Under the pieces are notes generated by a model. It had not been told where the DNA came from. It ran no database searches and was given only the letters and a program-made list of their open reading frames with translations. 64,000 nucleotides of DNA from assembly GCA_009760855.2 (NCBI GenBank), contig WPIO01000134.1, positions 630,501 to 694,500 of the forward strand, given 5' to 3'. Made by a program: the position numbers and the translations under genes. The DNA is from Cristatella mucedo. Taxonomy: Eukaryota > Bryozoa > Phylactolaemata > Cristatellidae. This document shows positions 1 to 59,271 of the stretch, piece by piece; within the stretch, counting starts at the first letter, position 1; each line of letters opens with the position of its first letter.

Positions 1-357
1 ATGCTCCCAAAGCCTGGAACTCCCTCCCGACCTGCGTCAGAACATCCCCTGACTTGACCACATTTAAAAGTTACCTAAAAACACACCTATTTAGGACAGC
101 ATTTAGTGGGTCCCTGTGATTCGTCCTTCACGTGCTTATGCGTGCTGACACCGTAGATGCTGCTACTAACCACATTTGTATGCTAACCCTGTGCATGTCA
201 CACCTAACCATGTTATTAATTTTGTTTGTTTTTCAAGCATGATTTTACTTACCATTTAATTGCATTTCCCTTTGCATCAAATGTAAAGCGCCTAGAAAGA
301 GATTAAGTTCTCTGTGGGCGCTTTGTCAAGTACATTATTATGATTATTATTATCGAG
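1..357 (+). mobile_element. LINE-A 3' end, truncated by the window edge
   Basis: Starts within the AWNSLPTC region of a CR1/L2-like reverse transcriptase and ends with the LINE-A hairpin and (ATT)n tail. It matches 13375-13735 and 59390-59745 closely. More of the copy may lie left of the window. Confidence 0.8.
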
Positions 358-377
358 CGTGATAAACGATAATCAAA

Positions 378-435
378 ATACAGTTGTATAGTGCCCACAG
401 CGAACTTGATCTCTTTCCAGGCACTATACATGTGC
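378..435 (-). mobile_element. LINE-A/SINE 3' hairpin relic
   Basis: Minus-strand copy of the shared 3' module (TGATCTCTTTCCAGGCACTA on the plus strand). No body is recognisable. Confidence 0.5.
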
Positions 436-715
436 TGTAAAGGAAGCATTGTCAAAATATTGAGACACAATTACGTAGTTGGTAAAGGTCGGAGGGGTTA
501 GGAATAGCGAGCGACTGTGGTCTCTGTCCTGCTGCATGGGGAGGAGTGGCAAATCCCACCCCTCCCCTTGCTCCGCCAGTTCTTGCATCCACGGTTAATG
601 TTCTTCGCACATTAACCCTAGCCGAGGGATTTTAAACATCGTCGCTCAGCAGCATGTCGCTCTGCATGAGCTAAGCAGAGTGACGTGGGCTTGCCTGGAT
701 ATTTGTCGTCGCTCA

Positions 716-905
716 GTAAATAAATAAATAAATAAATCCTAGCTGATTAAACAGCCTCTTTTTTTATAGCGACAGAAGAGCCTTTACGGCTATCACCACC
801 GCTTGCAGCGGCGATAAGGGATCGCCCACCGCAGGAATCGAACCCACGACCTCGGGACCGAGGCGTGAAAGCAATCGGCTTACTTAGTGTGCCATCACGA
901 CTCAC
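716..905 (-). mobile_element. SINE-B copy (tRNA-derived)
   Basis: On the minus strand a tRNA-like head carries a B box (GGTTCGATTCC) and a weak A box. A body containing GGCTCTTCTGTCGCTAT follows, and the element ends in a (TTTA)n tail. The same order is seen near 27.5, 36.4, 51.4 and 55.1 kb. Confidence 0.75.
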
Positions 906-912
906 CAATGGT

Positions 913-1796
913 CCAAGCAGGAGCGCTATACTTGTAACTACGCCAGCTTGGGACTAGTTGTAATCGTGGTGAGACAGTGCAGCAGAGCAGTCTGGTCTCT
1001 AGTTCTACGGAGCACATTTTTTAGGGAAGCACTGCTTTGAATGCGTCGGCACACGATACAGTTTGGCCTAATGAAAGTGAAAATATGCGTTGACGAGTTT
1101 TATCATTAGCGTAGTCTACAGCTGCTCCTCCATCTCGGGTCCCCCTGGACGACGGAACCGTTCCGAAGTAGATCGCGTCTGGAAAAATTATTCTCACCGT
1201 TTGCTCGTCAATCGTACTTTTTTTTCCACGTATGTCACACGTGGAGTCCCGTGTCGCATCAGGGGCAGACACCGTGCCTTCTAGCTTACCGCAGCTGGCT
1301 GGCCCTGCAAATGGACGACGGTGATGGCGAGTGCTCCTTTTTCGTGTGCAGCTCGTAATGCTGTGCACTCGTAATGCTTGCTTGCAGAACTGCCTCCTGG
1401 TCCGCTCTGCTGGGCGACCCTCTTCCTGCCACGCTTCCTCTGGGTCTTTCCAACGTAGTAGTAGTAGTAGTACTAACTTGCTTGTGCCGGTGAAAAAAGT
1501 GACGGAAAATTCCAGCGCTGCGTTGCAATACGGGCTAATTGTCTACCAGCCCGCCTAGCAGCTGAGCCCAGCCAAGTGTCAGGCAGCGACTCCAACCTCC
1601 TCCCGCGACCTGGGTCGTTACGTGCTCGCAGTTCACCTTCAGTCGCTTCCGGTTGTTGACTTAGTATAAGTGAGGCATTCACTGATCTTTGACAGCACGA
1701 CGCTCCCGGACTTTTCTTTTAGTCTTGTCATGTTTCAAAAGGTGCGGTATTTTTCTAAGGACAATAGAGATCATGAGCAATTTTTAACTTGCGTCA
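913..1796. other. No recognisable gene
   Basis: Unique-looking sequence with short chance frames on both strands. A short (AGT)n run lies at about 1456-1472. Nothing else is supported. Confidence 0.3.
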
Positions 1797-2095
1797 ATGT
1801 AATGTATCTCCATCTGTAACTCCACAAAGTCATCAAGACCGTGTGGGTGTTACGCAGGAGAGTTTTGTATAGCGCACTCACAGCCTAAGCGGCTTTCGGT
1901 ACACATTCGGTAGCCAACAGACTTCGTCTCACGAAACAAAGAGAAAGTGGGAAGCATAGCAGAGTCAGGAGAGCAGTTGAGGTAGTGAGTAGCATGGAAG
2001 TTGCAGCTCAGGACCGCTGTAAAGGGCGAGCCGTAGTCGGCAGTAGGAGAGTAGTTGTCGTTGCGTAAGAAATCATGCTGCAAGTAGCTCTAACA
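1797..2095 (-). mobile_element. LINE-B 3' end
   Basis: Minus-strand copy of the LINE-B C-terminal extension, still open for about 77 codons (CSPDSAMLPTFSLFRETKSV and a CECAIQNSPA end). It ends in the GTGGAGTTACAG 3' sequence. Compare 34600-34885. Confidence 0.8.
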
Positions 2096-2189
2096 CCACT
2101 TACGGCGCGTATAGCTAACAAACAAAGCATTCAAGCTTGTTCCAGTCTCTGCACCTTCTAGCCCCCCCATATCAAATCCCGTACACCAA

Positions 2190-2274
2190 TCAAATTTAAA
2201 GTGCCTAGACAGAGATTGATTTATCTGAGGGCGCTATGTCAAATGTATTATTATTATTATTATGTTGCCGAGTT
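2190..2274 (+). mobile_element. LINE-A 3' hairpin and (ATT)n tail
   Basis: AAAGTGCCTAGACAGAGATT followed by TATCTGAGGGCGCTATGTC and an ATT run. Only the 3' module is present. Confidence 0.65.
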
Positions 2275-3630
2275 TATCAGTGCGGCGTTGCCGCTGAATT
2301 TCGTCAGTACGCCGCCGAGTGGCTTCCTCCGCTAATCGCTGTTCACCGAATCGTCAGCGACAGCTGCAGGTATAGACCCTGCTCGATTTCCACTGGCTGT
2401 TGAAATGTGCGAATGCCCAAGCGCTTAAGTTATTGCAGATGCCGTTGGCGTCGTCTGCACCAGTATTTGTCATGGGTCTGCAAGGACTAGCACCCGGTAG
2501 GTGCGCCGTGTTTGAGTTGAAATGCCGCTGCAGCGCGTATGTGACAGTGTGAAAACCCCGTCCGCCGGCAGAAGCAGGCGGATACCATAGGTTTTATACG
2601 GAAACTAGCTTGCACCCGTGAACAATCACGGATAACTTCAACTTTGCTTTGGCAGGTGGGCCCGACTGTCCGCTGACCTAGCTGGTGAGCACGCACCGCA
2701 CGGCAAGCCCCCCACCCCACCGAGAAGGATCGCGGACAGTTTCTATTTATTCATTTCCATCGTTTACCAAAGGCAGGTGCAGCACGACTTACGGCCGGGC
2801 GCGCTCATTCCGGAAGCTTTCCAATACGCCAACTTAGCCGGTCCTAGCCGAAGCTGCTGGGAGGCGCCAAACGTCACTTCAAAGGGCCACTTCAAAGGGG
2901 TTCGTAATGCTGAGTGCTCAAGCTGCTGCTGGAATGTCATGGCCAACTTTTGAAAAACCCATTTAAGTTCATAGTAGTGGGAAGTTCTAGCATTTCAAAA
3001 CTGCCTCAGTCGCACATCACGTCCTTTGTTCTCGAAATCAAGGCCGTAGCCAGGACTTCGGTATTGAGGCGTATAAACCATTTATCTCAAGGATACGGTG
3101 AGGGCATCAATTCGAAATCTATTCTGAAAGCCTAATTAGTCCCACTTACAATGTTTTCTTTTTAATCTTCACTTTATACGTTAGTTTAGCTCTTAAGACT
3201 TGTTGGCAGAGCTGGAAGATCGTGGATAAAACCTAATGAAATCTGTCAGGAAACGTCATATGCCGGTACATTGCGATGCCAGAAGACCGCTTGCCTATTT
3301 CATTCTTTCTGCGTTTCGAGGACTCGCCTTCGCATTTTTTCTAACATCAGGAAGCTTTTTATCTGGCGTGTTGCAGTCAATATGCAAGGAAGATTCTTAC
3401 TATTCGTTTTGCAGTAAATACGTAGTATCCTCTGCGGTTATATCCTTGATGTTTCAACTTGGCAAATGTGATGCCGAAATGTTCAGGATGTTGGCTAGCA
3501 TGCAACACATAATTTTTAACTGAATCTAGGGCAGACAGTAATGGATTTGCAAGACAATGAAGCCAGAGATGAACATGATGTGGCTCTGTTTCAATCGCTA
3601 GAGCAATGGTTCATGACTGGCGGCTCCTCC
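2275..3630. other. No recognisable gene
   Basis: No repeat or conserved coding block was recognised. A 95-codon plus-strand frame at 3236-3523 has hydrophobic segments but no family match that I know. Confidence 0.25.
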
Positions 3631-4002
3631 ATCCTTTGGAGACCATGCATTAAGTTCGTATGCTCCCAAAGCCTGGAACTCCCACCCTGCTTGCGTCAAA
3701 ACATCCCCTGACTTGACCACATTTAAATAGAACTTAAAAACAAAACTATTTAGGACAGCATTTAGTGGGTCCCTGTGATTTGCTCTTCATGTGCTTATGC
3801 GTGCTGGCCCTGCATACTGCCACTAACCACGTTTGCAAGCTGACCCTGTGCATGTCACCCCAAACTATGTTATTCATTTTGTTTATCAAACATGATATTA
3901 CTCACCATCTAGTCGCGTTTCCCTTTGCTGCAAATGTAAAGCGCCTAGAAAGAGATATAGTTCTGTGAGGGCGCTTTATCAAGTGCATTATTATTGTTAT
4001 TG
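3631..4002 (+). mobile_element. LINE-A 3' end
   Basis: Runs from the GDRAFSS-equivalent region (TTTGGAGACCATGCATTAAG) through the end of the reverse transcriptase reading frame to the hairpin and ATT tail. Frame broken. Confidence 0.78.
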
Positions 4003-4619
4003 CCCGGCGGAGCGAACTAATCGTGCTCTGGTTTTGAGATAGCTTCAGATCGTATCTTTTGAGATAGAACCGATGCCAAATGGGCTCGCCCGTCTGGAGC
4101 CTCGTCGACGTCCGGCTCGTTGCTGCTACGGCTGCTGGCGAGGAACACGACGTCAAGACAGCTATAAATCAACGGCGCTTAACGCTAGCGGCTAAGGAGT
4201 TGGCAAAGCCGAACGCTGACATCTACCATAGTCGGTGGCGGGATTAGCTTTCCTCTATAATCCCGGCCGAGGAGGGCCTTAGCTTAAGAACTTCCTTGGC
4301 GTTCGATATCAACCAGCTGATCGCGTTACATTCCATGGCACAAGAAGCCCGCGTCGTGCAATTGTCGGCCTGTCGGGCACGGAGCGCCCAGCGGTTACCG
4401 TTCTCTACGAGAGTTGTCGTTCGCTGCTGGATTCCGTGACTTTGAAGTAAACCGCTATTTGCTACGGCTACGTACGGATAGAAAATACTACGGTTACGAA
4501 TGGAGCAAAAATGCGTGGCTAACATAAACGTGTCCTTACTCATGCCATGTAACTGCACATTCCAAAAAGGCTGTTTGAGGCCACTAAGAAAGCAACGCTG
4601 GACCAAGAGAACTTGAGCA

Positions 4620-6152
4620 GCGTCCGTCCAAACTCCCTTCTCCTGTTCCTATCAAAGACACTAGAACGAGTTGTGGCAGACCAACTGAACTATTTTACTG
4701 AGACATCAAACGTAGAGAGTAAGTTCCAGTCTTGAGTTTCCAGCTAATCACTCCAGTCAGCATTGCTTAGGGTGTATTACGACCTCATGAATGTTGACTT
4801 GGTTAAAGTCTCTGCTTGATCTATCGCCAGCATTTGATACTATTGATCACTAAGTCCTTCTCCCGGTCTCGAATCTCGCTTGGGCATCACTGGTACTGCA
4901 CTGCAATGGTTCAGGTCCTAAGTAAGAGGCTCCAGAGTATTGATGTAAACGGACAAAGATCACCCAAGGAATCTCTCAAGTATGGGGTGCCTCAGGGTTC
5001 TGTGCTCGGTCCGTTCTCTTCAGTTTATATTGTCCTTCTTACCAATGTGATCGCCAACAACCTTTCACTTCAACCTTCAACCTTTTCACAACCTAGGCTT
5101 TCACTTCTATGCAGATAACGGTTTTCCCTTTGCTTCGATCCCTCCCTGGGAGCCTTCGAGCACGCCGAATTCTCTTCACACCCATGCTGCATGTATTGAT
5201 GCCATCCGCACATGGATGGCAGCAAATTTTCTTAATGACGATAAAACCTACTTACTAGTTGTGGTCAAACCAAGTGTGATCCAGAAACTAGAAAGGTTAA
5301 CCCTCACAGTCTGTTGTGCCAGCCTCTCTCCTGTTGAATCTGCACGAAATCTAGATGTGCCGTTCCAAAGTGAAATTAAACGACATCAGCTCTACAGTCG
5401 AGTCTGCCTACTTTCAGCTACATAATATGGTTAAAATTCAGGCTCGTTTAGACATACCACATCTAAATTGGTCCTCACATTTGAGACATCCCGTATTGAC
5501 TTAGCTTACTGCTAGCTGGGCTACCAGCATGTGCAATCAGGTGCACAACTCCGCAGCTAGGCTTGTCTGTCGTGAACGTCGCAGTTGCCACATCACACCA
5601 CTTCTCGCCGACCTGCACTGACTACCAGTCAAGCAACGCATCGACTTCAAGGTTTTGTCGCTCGCTTTTAGGCTACTTCATTCTTTAGCTCCAGCCTACC
5701 TATCAGATCTAATCCTCCACCACGCGTATCCCACCGTAGCACCTGCTTTTCTGAATCAAATCGTTTAGCTTCACCTCGTATGGTACCTCAACAGGAGACT
5801 GCCTTTAGCTCTTGTACTCCCAAAGCCTGAAACTCGCTCCCGAGTGGTATCACGACATCCCGTGACTTGAGACGTTGAAAAGAAGCTAAAACCGCTCTAT
5901 TTATCACAGCACTTAGTGGGTCCATGAGATTCTTCATTTGTGTGCTTATGCGTGCCGACACTGCATACTGCCACTAACCATATCTGCATGCTGACCCTGT
6001 GCATGTCAGCCCAACTATGTTATGCTTGTTGTCATTGAGCATGCTAGTACTAACCATTAGATCGTGCTTCCTTTGCAGCAAATGTAAAGTGCCTAGAAAA
6101 AGATGAGTTATCCGAGGGCGCTATAACAAATGTATTATTCTTCTTCTTATTA
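4620..6152 (+). mobile_element. LINE-A reverse transcriptase relic, longest LINE-A copy
   Basis: A degraded CR1/L2-type reverse transcriptase domain. The GVPQGSVLGP motif is legible at 4984-5013. The region before it corresponds to FDTIDH, and the DYCNSLL-, [11 protein letters not shown]- and WNSLP-type blocks follow at about 5490-5850. It ends with the hairpin and an AT-rich tail at about 6085-6150. Several frameshifts and stops make it non-functional. LINE reverse transcriptases copy element RNA at the target site. Confidence 0.82.
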
Positions 6153-6266
6153 TTATGAAACGATACCCAAATTTTGTTAATTCATGCACGCGTTCGGTTG
6201 GCGAATGCGGTGCTTACGATAAACGTGCGAAGCAAATCCAAGGTGCTCAGAGGTCGAAATACATTG

Positions 6267-6270
<4 letters not shown>

Positions 6271-6326
<56 letters not shown>
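6271..6326. repeat. (TA)n microsatellite
   Basis: About 55 bp of nearly pure TA. Confidence 0.97.
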
Positions 6327-7887
6327 GTCCCGAAGGCCAGCCAAGTGGAGTGCCTACTGAAGACTAACTGTTGGCTCTGGATCCACACAAGCTCCAGATA
6401 CACCAATAGCCTTTTGTTGCACCAGCATTCGAACAACCATATCAACTAGTGTAAAGTAGTGTAAAGAGACAAGCTAGCAGCAAGAATCATCGCCACTACC
6501 ATAATCAAATTCATCAGTGACTTGAGGGAAGGCTATATGCAGATAAATATAACGGTACACTGTCTCAGGCAACCAAACAGATTGCAATATTTAATACAAA
6601 TGCTATATTCAGTGCATGCATCATACAAGATGGACAGCCACTGACAAGGCCAGGCCATAACATAACTGGCATATACAATGACTTTGTAGCAATAGTTAAT
6701 GTTATCAAGTAACTACATACTTGGCTTCAGCCACAGTGACTGTTTTTTGTGTCCTGGCTGTATGCATACCGACAGAAAACCTGTATAAAACTGGTTGCAG
6801 AAATTCTCCAAGAACAGACGTGTTACACATGCCTTATGGTGGCAATCGCCATGAGTATCTACAGTCATTGGTGACCAGTAATTAGTCGCTTAAACTAACG
6901 ATTATTTATATAAAAAACCACTTACATCAAAGGGATGCTAGACACTAAAAAATTATAAAGACTGCTAACTCACTCCACAGTCAAAGAGTAGGCCAGGAAA
7001 GGCAATCAGCTAGCGGTAAAGCCTACTGCTGCACTACCATGGTCACTTTGTGATCCATTGATCGACAATAATAGCCTGCCTACTCAGCGACAGGAAGAAA
7101 AATAAATACAAGCATTGTCACTTCTCAAAGAGTCAACTTCATCTCACACACACATTAAAAACACATAACTATTACTAAAACCACACAAAAGAAAATCCAT
7201 TCAATGAAAACGAGTACGACAAGAGTTCAAACTTGTCGGACATACGTAGGATTTTATAATACAGATGACCATGACTAACTTCCACTGTTGCAGTGAGGTC
7301 AACCTCAAGAGATCGAACCGTAAGGATAACCAGGTATCCGGATCCACAAAATGTGCCAGTAGCTCTTACAATACATTCTGACCCTTCGTGCCGGGCGAAG
7401 TGTACAGAAAAACTATGTAGCTAATAATACAAAAATCACGGCCGTGCATCCTTCGCTCAGGATAAATTAAGCTTTACATTCCAACAGTTGCACAACCCTG
7501 GCACGTCTGCTTGGCACTCAGAAGTGATATCATGCACGTCACAACGTCACACATCAAGTTAATGTACATCACATCCTTATCCTGCTCCATGATTTTTCAT
7601 CTTGTTGGTCAGGCATACTCGTCGTATTTCGTCAGGTGTACAAGCAAGTGCTTCATTGGTAGGCAGTTTATAGCACTGTCCAAACCAGGCTAAAATGCTA
7701 TGCATCCAGAGATTGAGGTAGTGTGCCAGCTGTAAACTCGTATGTCCACAGGAGTGAACCAGGCAGGTAGCATGGCAGCCACAGGAAGTCAACCAGGGAA
7801 CAACACGATTCCTGCACATGAAATGCATATATCCCGATGCACAACGAATACTACAAAGTGCAGTCTTTCACTGCAACACATCGTCCA
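6327..7887 (-). other. 3' flank of the MIER1-like gene
   Basis: This AT-rich stretch after the MIER1 stop presumably holds its 3' untranslated region. No canonical AATAAA was found close to the stop on the minus strand (TATAAA-type variants near 7665 and 7250). I see no coding potential. Confidence 0.3.
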
Positions 7888-38628
<30,741 letters not shown>

Positions 38629-38902
38629 ACTGCCTATAAACTAAGCCAGAGCGAGGCTGTGGTCCGACAGTAGCGTTTATATTTCCTGGTAGCCTGACGA
38701 TGATCAGTGCGTCATAAAATCTATACTTCATTGCTTCTTTGACAATTTATAATCTGAATAGAGTAGCTTGACTCAATAATACCTTTTAAAAAAGTAATAC
38801 TTGTTATAATAATTGCTATAGTAATCATTGTTACATCGTCACACGGTACCCCCTCTGAGTGATCTTCCGGGGCGGAACGGGACGCCGGGACGCAGTATCC
38901 AC
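38629..38902. promoter_or_regulatory. Probable bidirectional MIER1/VPS26C promoter
   Basis: The two start codons point away from each other with only 274 bp between them, so both 5' leaders and the core promoters must fit here unless an untranslated first exon exists. An AT-rich patch (about 38790-38835) separates two more balanced flanks. No TATA box is convincingly placed for either gene. The promoter role is inferred from gene layout. Confidence 0.6.
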
Positions 38903-54231
<15,329 letters not shown>

Positions 54232-55065
54232 CGTGGCTGCACTTTGCTACATGCCACTGCATCCCTATGCTACGTACCTCTGCATTCGCCTGTGACGCAT
54301 GCACACGCTGTTGACCAAGAGTTCATCCGTGATACCGTGAAGTTGAGAGGCATATCTTGAGTATATCAGTCTTCTCACCTTAATTACCCACTACTTCAGA
54401 ATTTCTAAGGAAGGCAATGTTACCATTACCTCCTGCGGTGTCGAGACTCTTTCAGCTTGAGCTTTGCCGTAGCTGAACTCTTACAATTTTTAGCACTGCC
54501 TGACAGGAATTCATGGTATCTAGGGAGAAAGTCATAAAGCACAAAGGATCTTCATTGCTGTTGTCACAGCAAGAATGATGTTTTGAATAAGAGACTATAA
54601 TGGCCTAGCATCGACAGCTTGTGACCAATTCGTGTTATTGGCATTGATAGCATGGATGTGTCAGTGGACGTGTGGTCATGAATTTCACAATTATCGACCA
54701 AATCTCGAGTTCAAAATTCGTGAACACTGCAATTGTGTTTGCCGTGCTTACTTTGCTGATTGTGGCTAAATCATTTACACAAAGTCTAGGATAAATGGCT
54801 GTAATGTTTTGCTGCAATTTAGCATCCTGCTGGTTGGTCAGCTTGAATTGGCCAGACATCTGTGCACGTATATGCTGTCGGAGAAAGATATCATTACGGA
54901 TACAATTATGTAAACGTGTTGAGCCACCAAAGCGTTTTTTGTGTTTTTCATTCAAAACTGTTCATTTATTCTCCTAGCCCTGAATTATGAAAATATGTGC
55001 TAAATAGTAAGTTAAGCTATTTTGTTGCTTGTCATACTCATTCTGAGCGAGTCCTTGTAGTCAGT
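54232..55065 (+). other. 3' flank of VPS26C
   Basis: The VPS26C 3' untranslated region presumably lies here. I did not find a clear AATAAA near the stop. No other gene or repeat is recognised. Confidence 0.3.
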
Positions 55066-55221
55066 ATATTAGCTGCTTCGACGGCCTCACTTGCATAGCG
55101 GCAGAAGAGCCGGCTATCACCACCCCTTGCAGTTGGCAATAAGGGATCGCCCACTGCAGGATTCGATCCCAAGACCTCGATCGTGAAGAGTGAGAACCTT
55201 ACCTCATGGGCTGTCACGGCA
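55066..55221 (-). mobile_element. SINE-B copy
   Basis: Minus-strand A box (CAGCCCATGAGGTAAGG) and B box (GGGATCGAATCCT), with the SINE-B body. It lies beyond the VPS26C stop. Confidence 0.75.
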
Positions 55222-57252
55222 CTTGTAGGCTTTCAGTCAGCGATTGAAAAAGAGCCCGCAGCACTCGTCGTAGCTGCTTAGTCTTTGCTCTCAAGGAAGA
55301 TGAGAGCTCCTCCTGCTCGTCAACGGCATCTTTTTGTTTTATGGCTCACTGTGAATATTACCTAAGTAACGATTCCTCAATTCACCGCACATTTATTTCC
55401 ACACACAGCTCGCAATATTCGAGCTTGATCTTTAATCACTCCGTTATGACCAGCCCCGACAGCGTTGTAACACTGACGCCCAAGCGTCCTAACACCGCGG
55501 CAGCCTGAGCCAAGATTGTTGATCAAGTATAGCCAAGCAAGATACGATCTGTACACTACAGTTGGATTTCTTAACCATGTAGATCATCTGAGCCTGTTTC
55601 GTGAGCAAGTGTAGAGAATACCCCAGTTTTTATTTCATTATGATACTCGTTGCACCTGTGCAATGCACCTATGTTGGTAAACGTCGCTACACAATCTCGT
55701 CATAGAACTAGAACTCGCTAGCTAAAAAGTTACCGGTGGCCGAATATATCGCCAATCTAGTAAATTCGTTTCTTTAACCTCCCATGACTACTACAGTTCG
55801 TAGACGCTTTTAGAGAGATCGGGTTTAAGGAAATTTCTATATCTGCAAGCACTACTCGTTATGTCTTATTTAGTAGTGGTGTGTTCACTTTTTGCCGGAG
55901 CCTCCAGCCAATACCCTCAAAAATGACGACACCCGATTAGCAATAACCCTATTCTGTTCCTTTGGGAATTTGTTCTTGGAGACTGTGGATAAAATAACAG
56001 CTGGGTGTTCCGGACTTGGCCCGAGGCACTGATAAGACGAATCGAGCTCGGCTATTATTCCAAATAATTTCATATCTCTAGAATCTGATTCCGAAGCCTG
56101 CTTCCCAGGGTGCAAGGGAATAAGGGATAAGGAATGTTCGAGGATCGACTCGATCGACTTTCATTTAAAAATACCGAGCCTAATGCTATGCGCTTTCGGT
56201 AGGGCGTTGCCTCCCCTCGAAAGTGCTTCGCCGACCTAAGTAAGATGTTGCGTTATGATCGCCGGCCACAAATCCTGACCTCGGCGTTTCGTCCACCAAA
56301 TCCAGACTTCATCAGTACTTAGTAGAATCCTTAAAAGAATGAACAGCAACTGACCCCAAACGCTAGGACGGCCGAATTATAGAGGTTGCAAAAATCCTTG
56401 TGCAAACATTCCTAAGCTGCTGGCCATTTCGCGTTGTGCTTGTAAAATTATTGTGAGACTCTGGCGAAGATCAACAAAAAGTCTGGTGAAACCACAACTT
56501 TCCGAACTACACCGAGCGAGTAAATCAGCATACATTAATCCATTATATATAGAGGAAAAACGGTTTGCATTTTAAAGAATAGCGGTCTTCTTTCGGTCAC
56601 TTGATCTCGTTGTGGACACAACCGCCAAGGAGCTAATGTGGTTAGATGACGATAGCTAATATCATTAATAACAACAATAATCGTTTGTATAGAAATCCAA
56701 GAGAACTAAATCTATCCATACGCGTTTTTAAACTGGCTGCAAAAGAATCAATAGCCAAAGATTAGATGTATGCGTGGTATCAAGCAAGCAAAATCAAACG
56801 AATATATCCAGCTTCTGCTCCAGCTTCTCACCCGGCGGCTTTCTGGCAGCGAGCTAAAGCAAAAGAGAAGGCAGCAGCACTCGGGACCAGCGTATAGTTG
56901 GAACTTTGGCTGCTAACAAGCGCTGAATCTTTCGGCGGTTGTTAGTTCGTAAAGCACACGGGAACAGAGTTCAGACAAGTTCTCATTGGGGGTGAAGGAA
57001 GGGAAAGCTGATCCGAGCATCAGATGCATCTTCAGATTAGACCCAAATGATGCAAGGCGACTGCCCACTTTCGACGTCTACGAGCTGAAGACGAAAGACG
57101 TCAATTAGGTGGACATTCGCGAGTGACAGCGAGATGAGTAGATGTTGACCGCGTGGTACGAAAGTGCAGAGCTGGGTGAGTTCTGAACTACAGTTTGGCT
57201 TTGCAGCCTCATCATGCTCTAACAGAAATTACCAGCAAAAATCTTCAGACAC
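55222..57252. other. No recognised gene
   Basis: A 76-codon minus-strand frame (56115-55885) has balanced amino-acid composition and could be a terminal exon, but no family is recognised. No repeats were seen. Confidence 0.25.
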
Positions 57253-57393
57253 CTTTGTAGCTGACGCTGTGGCCGTTTCATAGTAGTCGCTGAGAGCTGT
57301 CACTTGAGTCGCGCTTGGCTTTAATGCGTCTTCAAAACTATTGAATTTCTTGACGTTTCGGTTTCCTGCACTTGGCCGGAGATAAGAGGACAT
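57253..57393 (-). CDS. Candidate first coding exon, unknown protein
   Basis: ATG in good context (AAAGATGTCC) opens 47 codons beginning MSSYLRPSAGNRNVKKFNSF, with EDALKPSATQV further on. It ends ACAAAG|GTGTCT, a possible donor in phase 0; the frame stops soon after if not spliced. The composition looks protein-like and helical, but I recognise no family, and no next exon was identified. It would transcribe toward VPS26C (convergent). Confidence 0.25.
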
Positions 57394-59271
57394 CTTTAGC
57401 TTCAGCCTAATATCGCAAGATACCCGAAACGATGTCAAAGCATGATTAGTGCAGGCAACACAAGGTGGAGAAACCTCTAAGTATTGCTACACAAGTGGCG
57501 ACTCTTTAAACTTATCACGTAGATATTGTCTCACCAATCCAGTAACTGCCTTATATTCAGTGTGGCAGTCATTAGGATATGATTAAGAGCATCCAGATGA
57601 CCTCTTAGCTGATCATTCATTCATCCTTGAAAACTTTCAAAAAGCACTGAACAACTAAGGTACTTTGAATAGCAGCAGATAGCCTAATCCATCTGCATTT
57701 ATGACACTCCCATTGAGCAATCGTACGCATGGAGTTTAAAATATGGCCTACACCTGTGCTACAGCGGTAACCTTATCGCCCTCGAGATCTTCATTAACAG
57801 CAGTAAGTTCACTCCCGCTGCCGTCATTAGCATACTGAAATTCCAGTTTCTTAGCAGCCGAATAGTTACTTGTTGTAGACTAAAGCCCATCAGGAGATTT
57901 TTATTCCAATATCAATGCCTTTCGCTTTTTCTTTAGATATCGTAAATCAGAACAATGGCAGGCACTCAATAAACGAACATTGTAATTCAGTAAGACGCTC
58001 ATTATGTGTGAGTGTTACACGCGATGTTACGAGGGGTTGGTTGAAGTATTCCGGAAGCTCGGCACGGCGCTGCTCTGATATTCACTTTGAATATACACAG
58101 CTCTTTCAATGTCCGAAGTTCAGCAAGGCATTTTTCTGAATCCAAATTTTGGCTGAGCAAGCGACCAATCCAGCTTCTAGGCACCCAATGCCTCAAGTTG
58201 TGCACGAATTTTATCTGTACAGCTCGAACGAGACTGCTTTATTCCTCTCAACGGGCACATACATGAGAGCTCGATCAATCGCAGTAGACGACACGAAATA
58301 TAGCCTTCATTAGTGGCCCGACACTGCACTGCTTCAATGGCTTAACTATTGGCCACAGCTGAGGCACGTGCATTAGTGTCAGGCGCTTCGCTAATTACAG
58401 CAGAGCCACAGGCGCACACCACAAAAGGCACGCCTCAGGCACACTTCTCACCAGACGGTCGCAAGGAGATGACTGCCAATGGTAATCAGCAATCATCCTA
58501 CGGACCTCAGACTCCGAACAATAACAATCAACTTCGCTGCCGAAGATACAGCTAACGTAGCAGTTGCTAGTCCTTGCAGGCTCGAGTCGCCGACATCGGC
58601 GAGCCTCGATGCACGGCTAGCGAGTCACGGAAGAGCGTCCATATATTTCCTTAACCTTGTACAGTCTCGAGAATAGCCAGAATCTTCCGATATAGCAAGC
58701 ACATGTTTCAGCCTGCAATAACATGAGTGGGCGTGTCTGCGCCATGTTCTTTTTCCAAGCCTAGCTCCGGGACCATAAGGACTACGCTTCTCTAAAGTTC
58801 TCGCTTTTTAAATTATATATGTGTAAGAAGTGTACGCCTAGAAATTGTAGATAATTTTAAGACTATAAATCAATCGATACGAAGCCATATGTTTAGATTC
58901 ATAGGTATCTAATAACACGGTCCTACACGGGTTGTGCTCCTCACACGTCTTCCTGAGCAACACGAGCAGGCACATGAAATGTTGACATCGGTCTTGACTC
59001 GCAGACTAAGGCAGAACATTCGCACAGGTCTGCGTCATCGCACAGGACTATATGGCCCTATGCCGAGCCTTACAGTACCTGGCTGTCTAGCAGCCATCTT
59101 CGCAACTGCAGCCCCTGGTCAAGCATATTTGATATCAGCCATAAGTAATGCAGTACTTTTTAACCTGAGTCTCAAGGGATAAGTTATAAAGGAAGCCGTA
59201 GGCCTGCCCGGATCTTTCCACGATCATTCTTAGGTATCGCCTTTCAACGCGGCCGCCCCTAATGTCTTTCA
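57394..59271. other. No recognised gene
   Basis: Mixed-composition sequence with short chance frames. No conserved block or repeat was identified. Confidence 0.25.
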
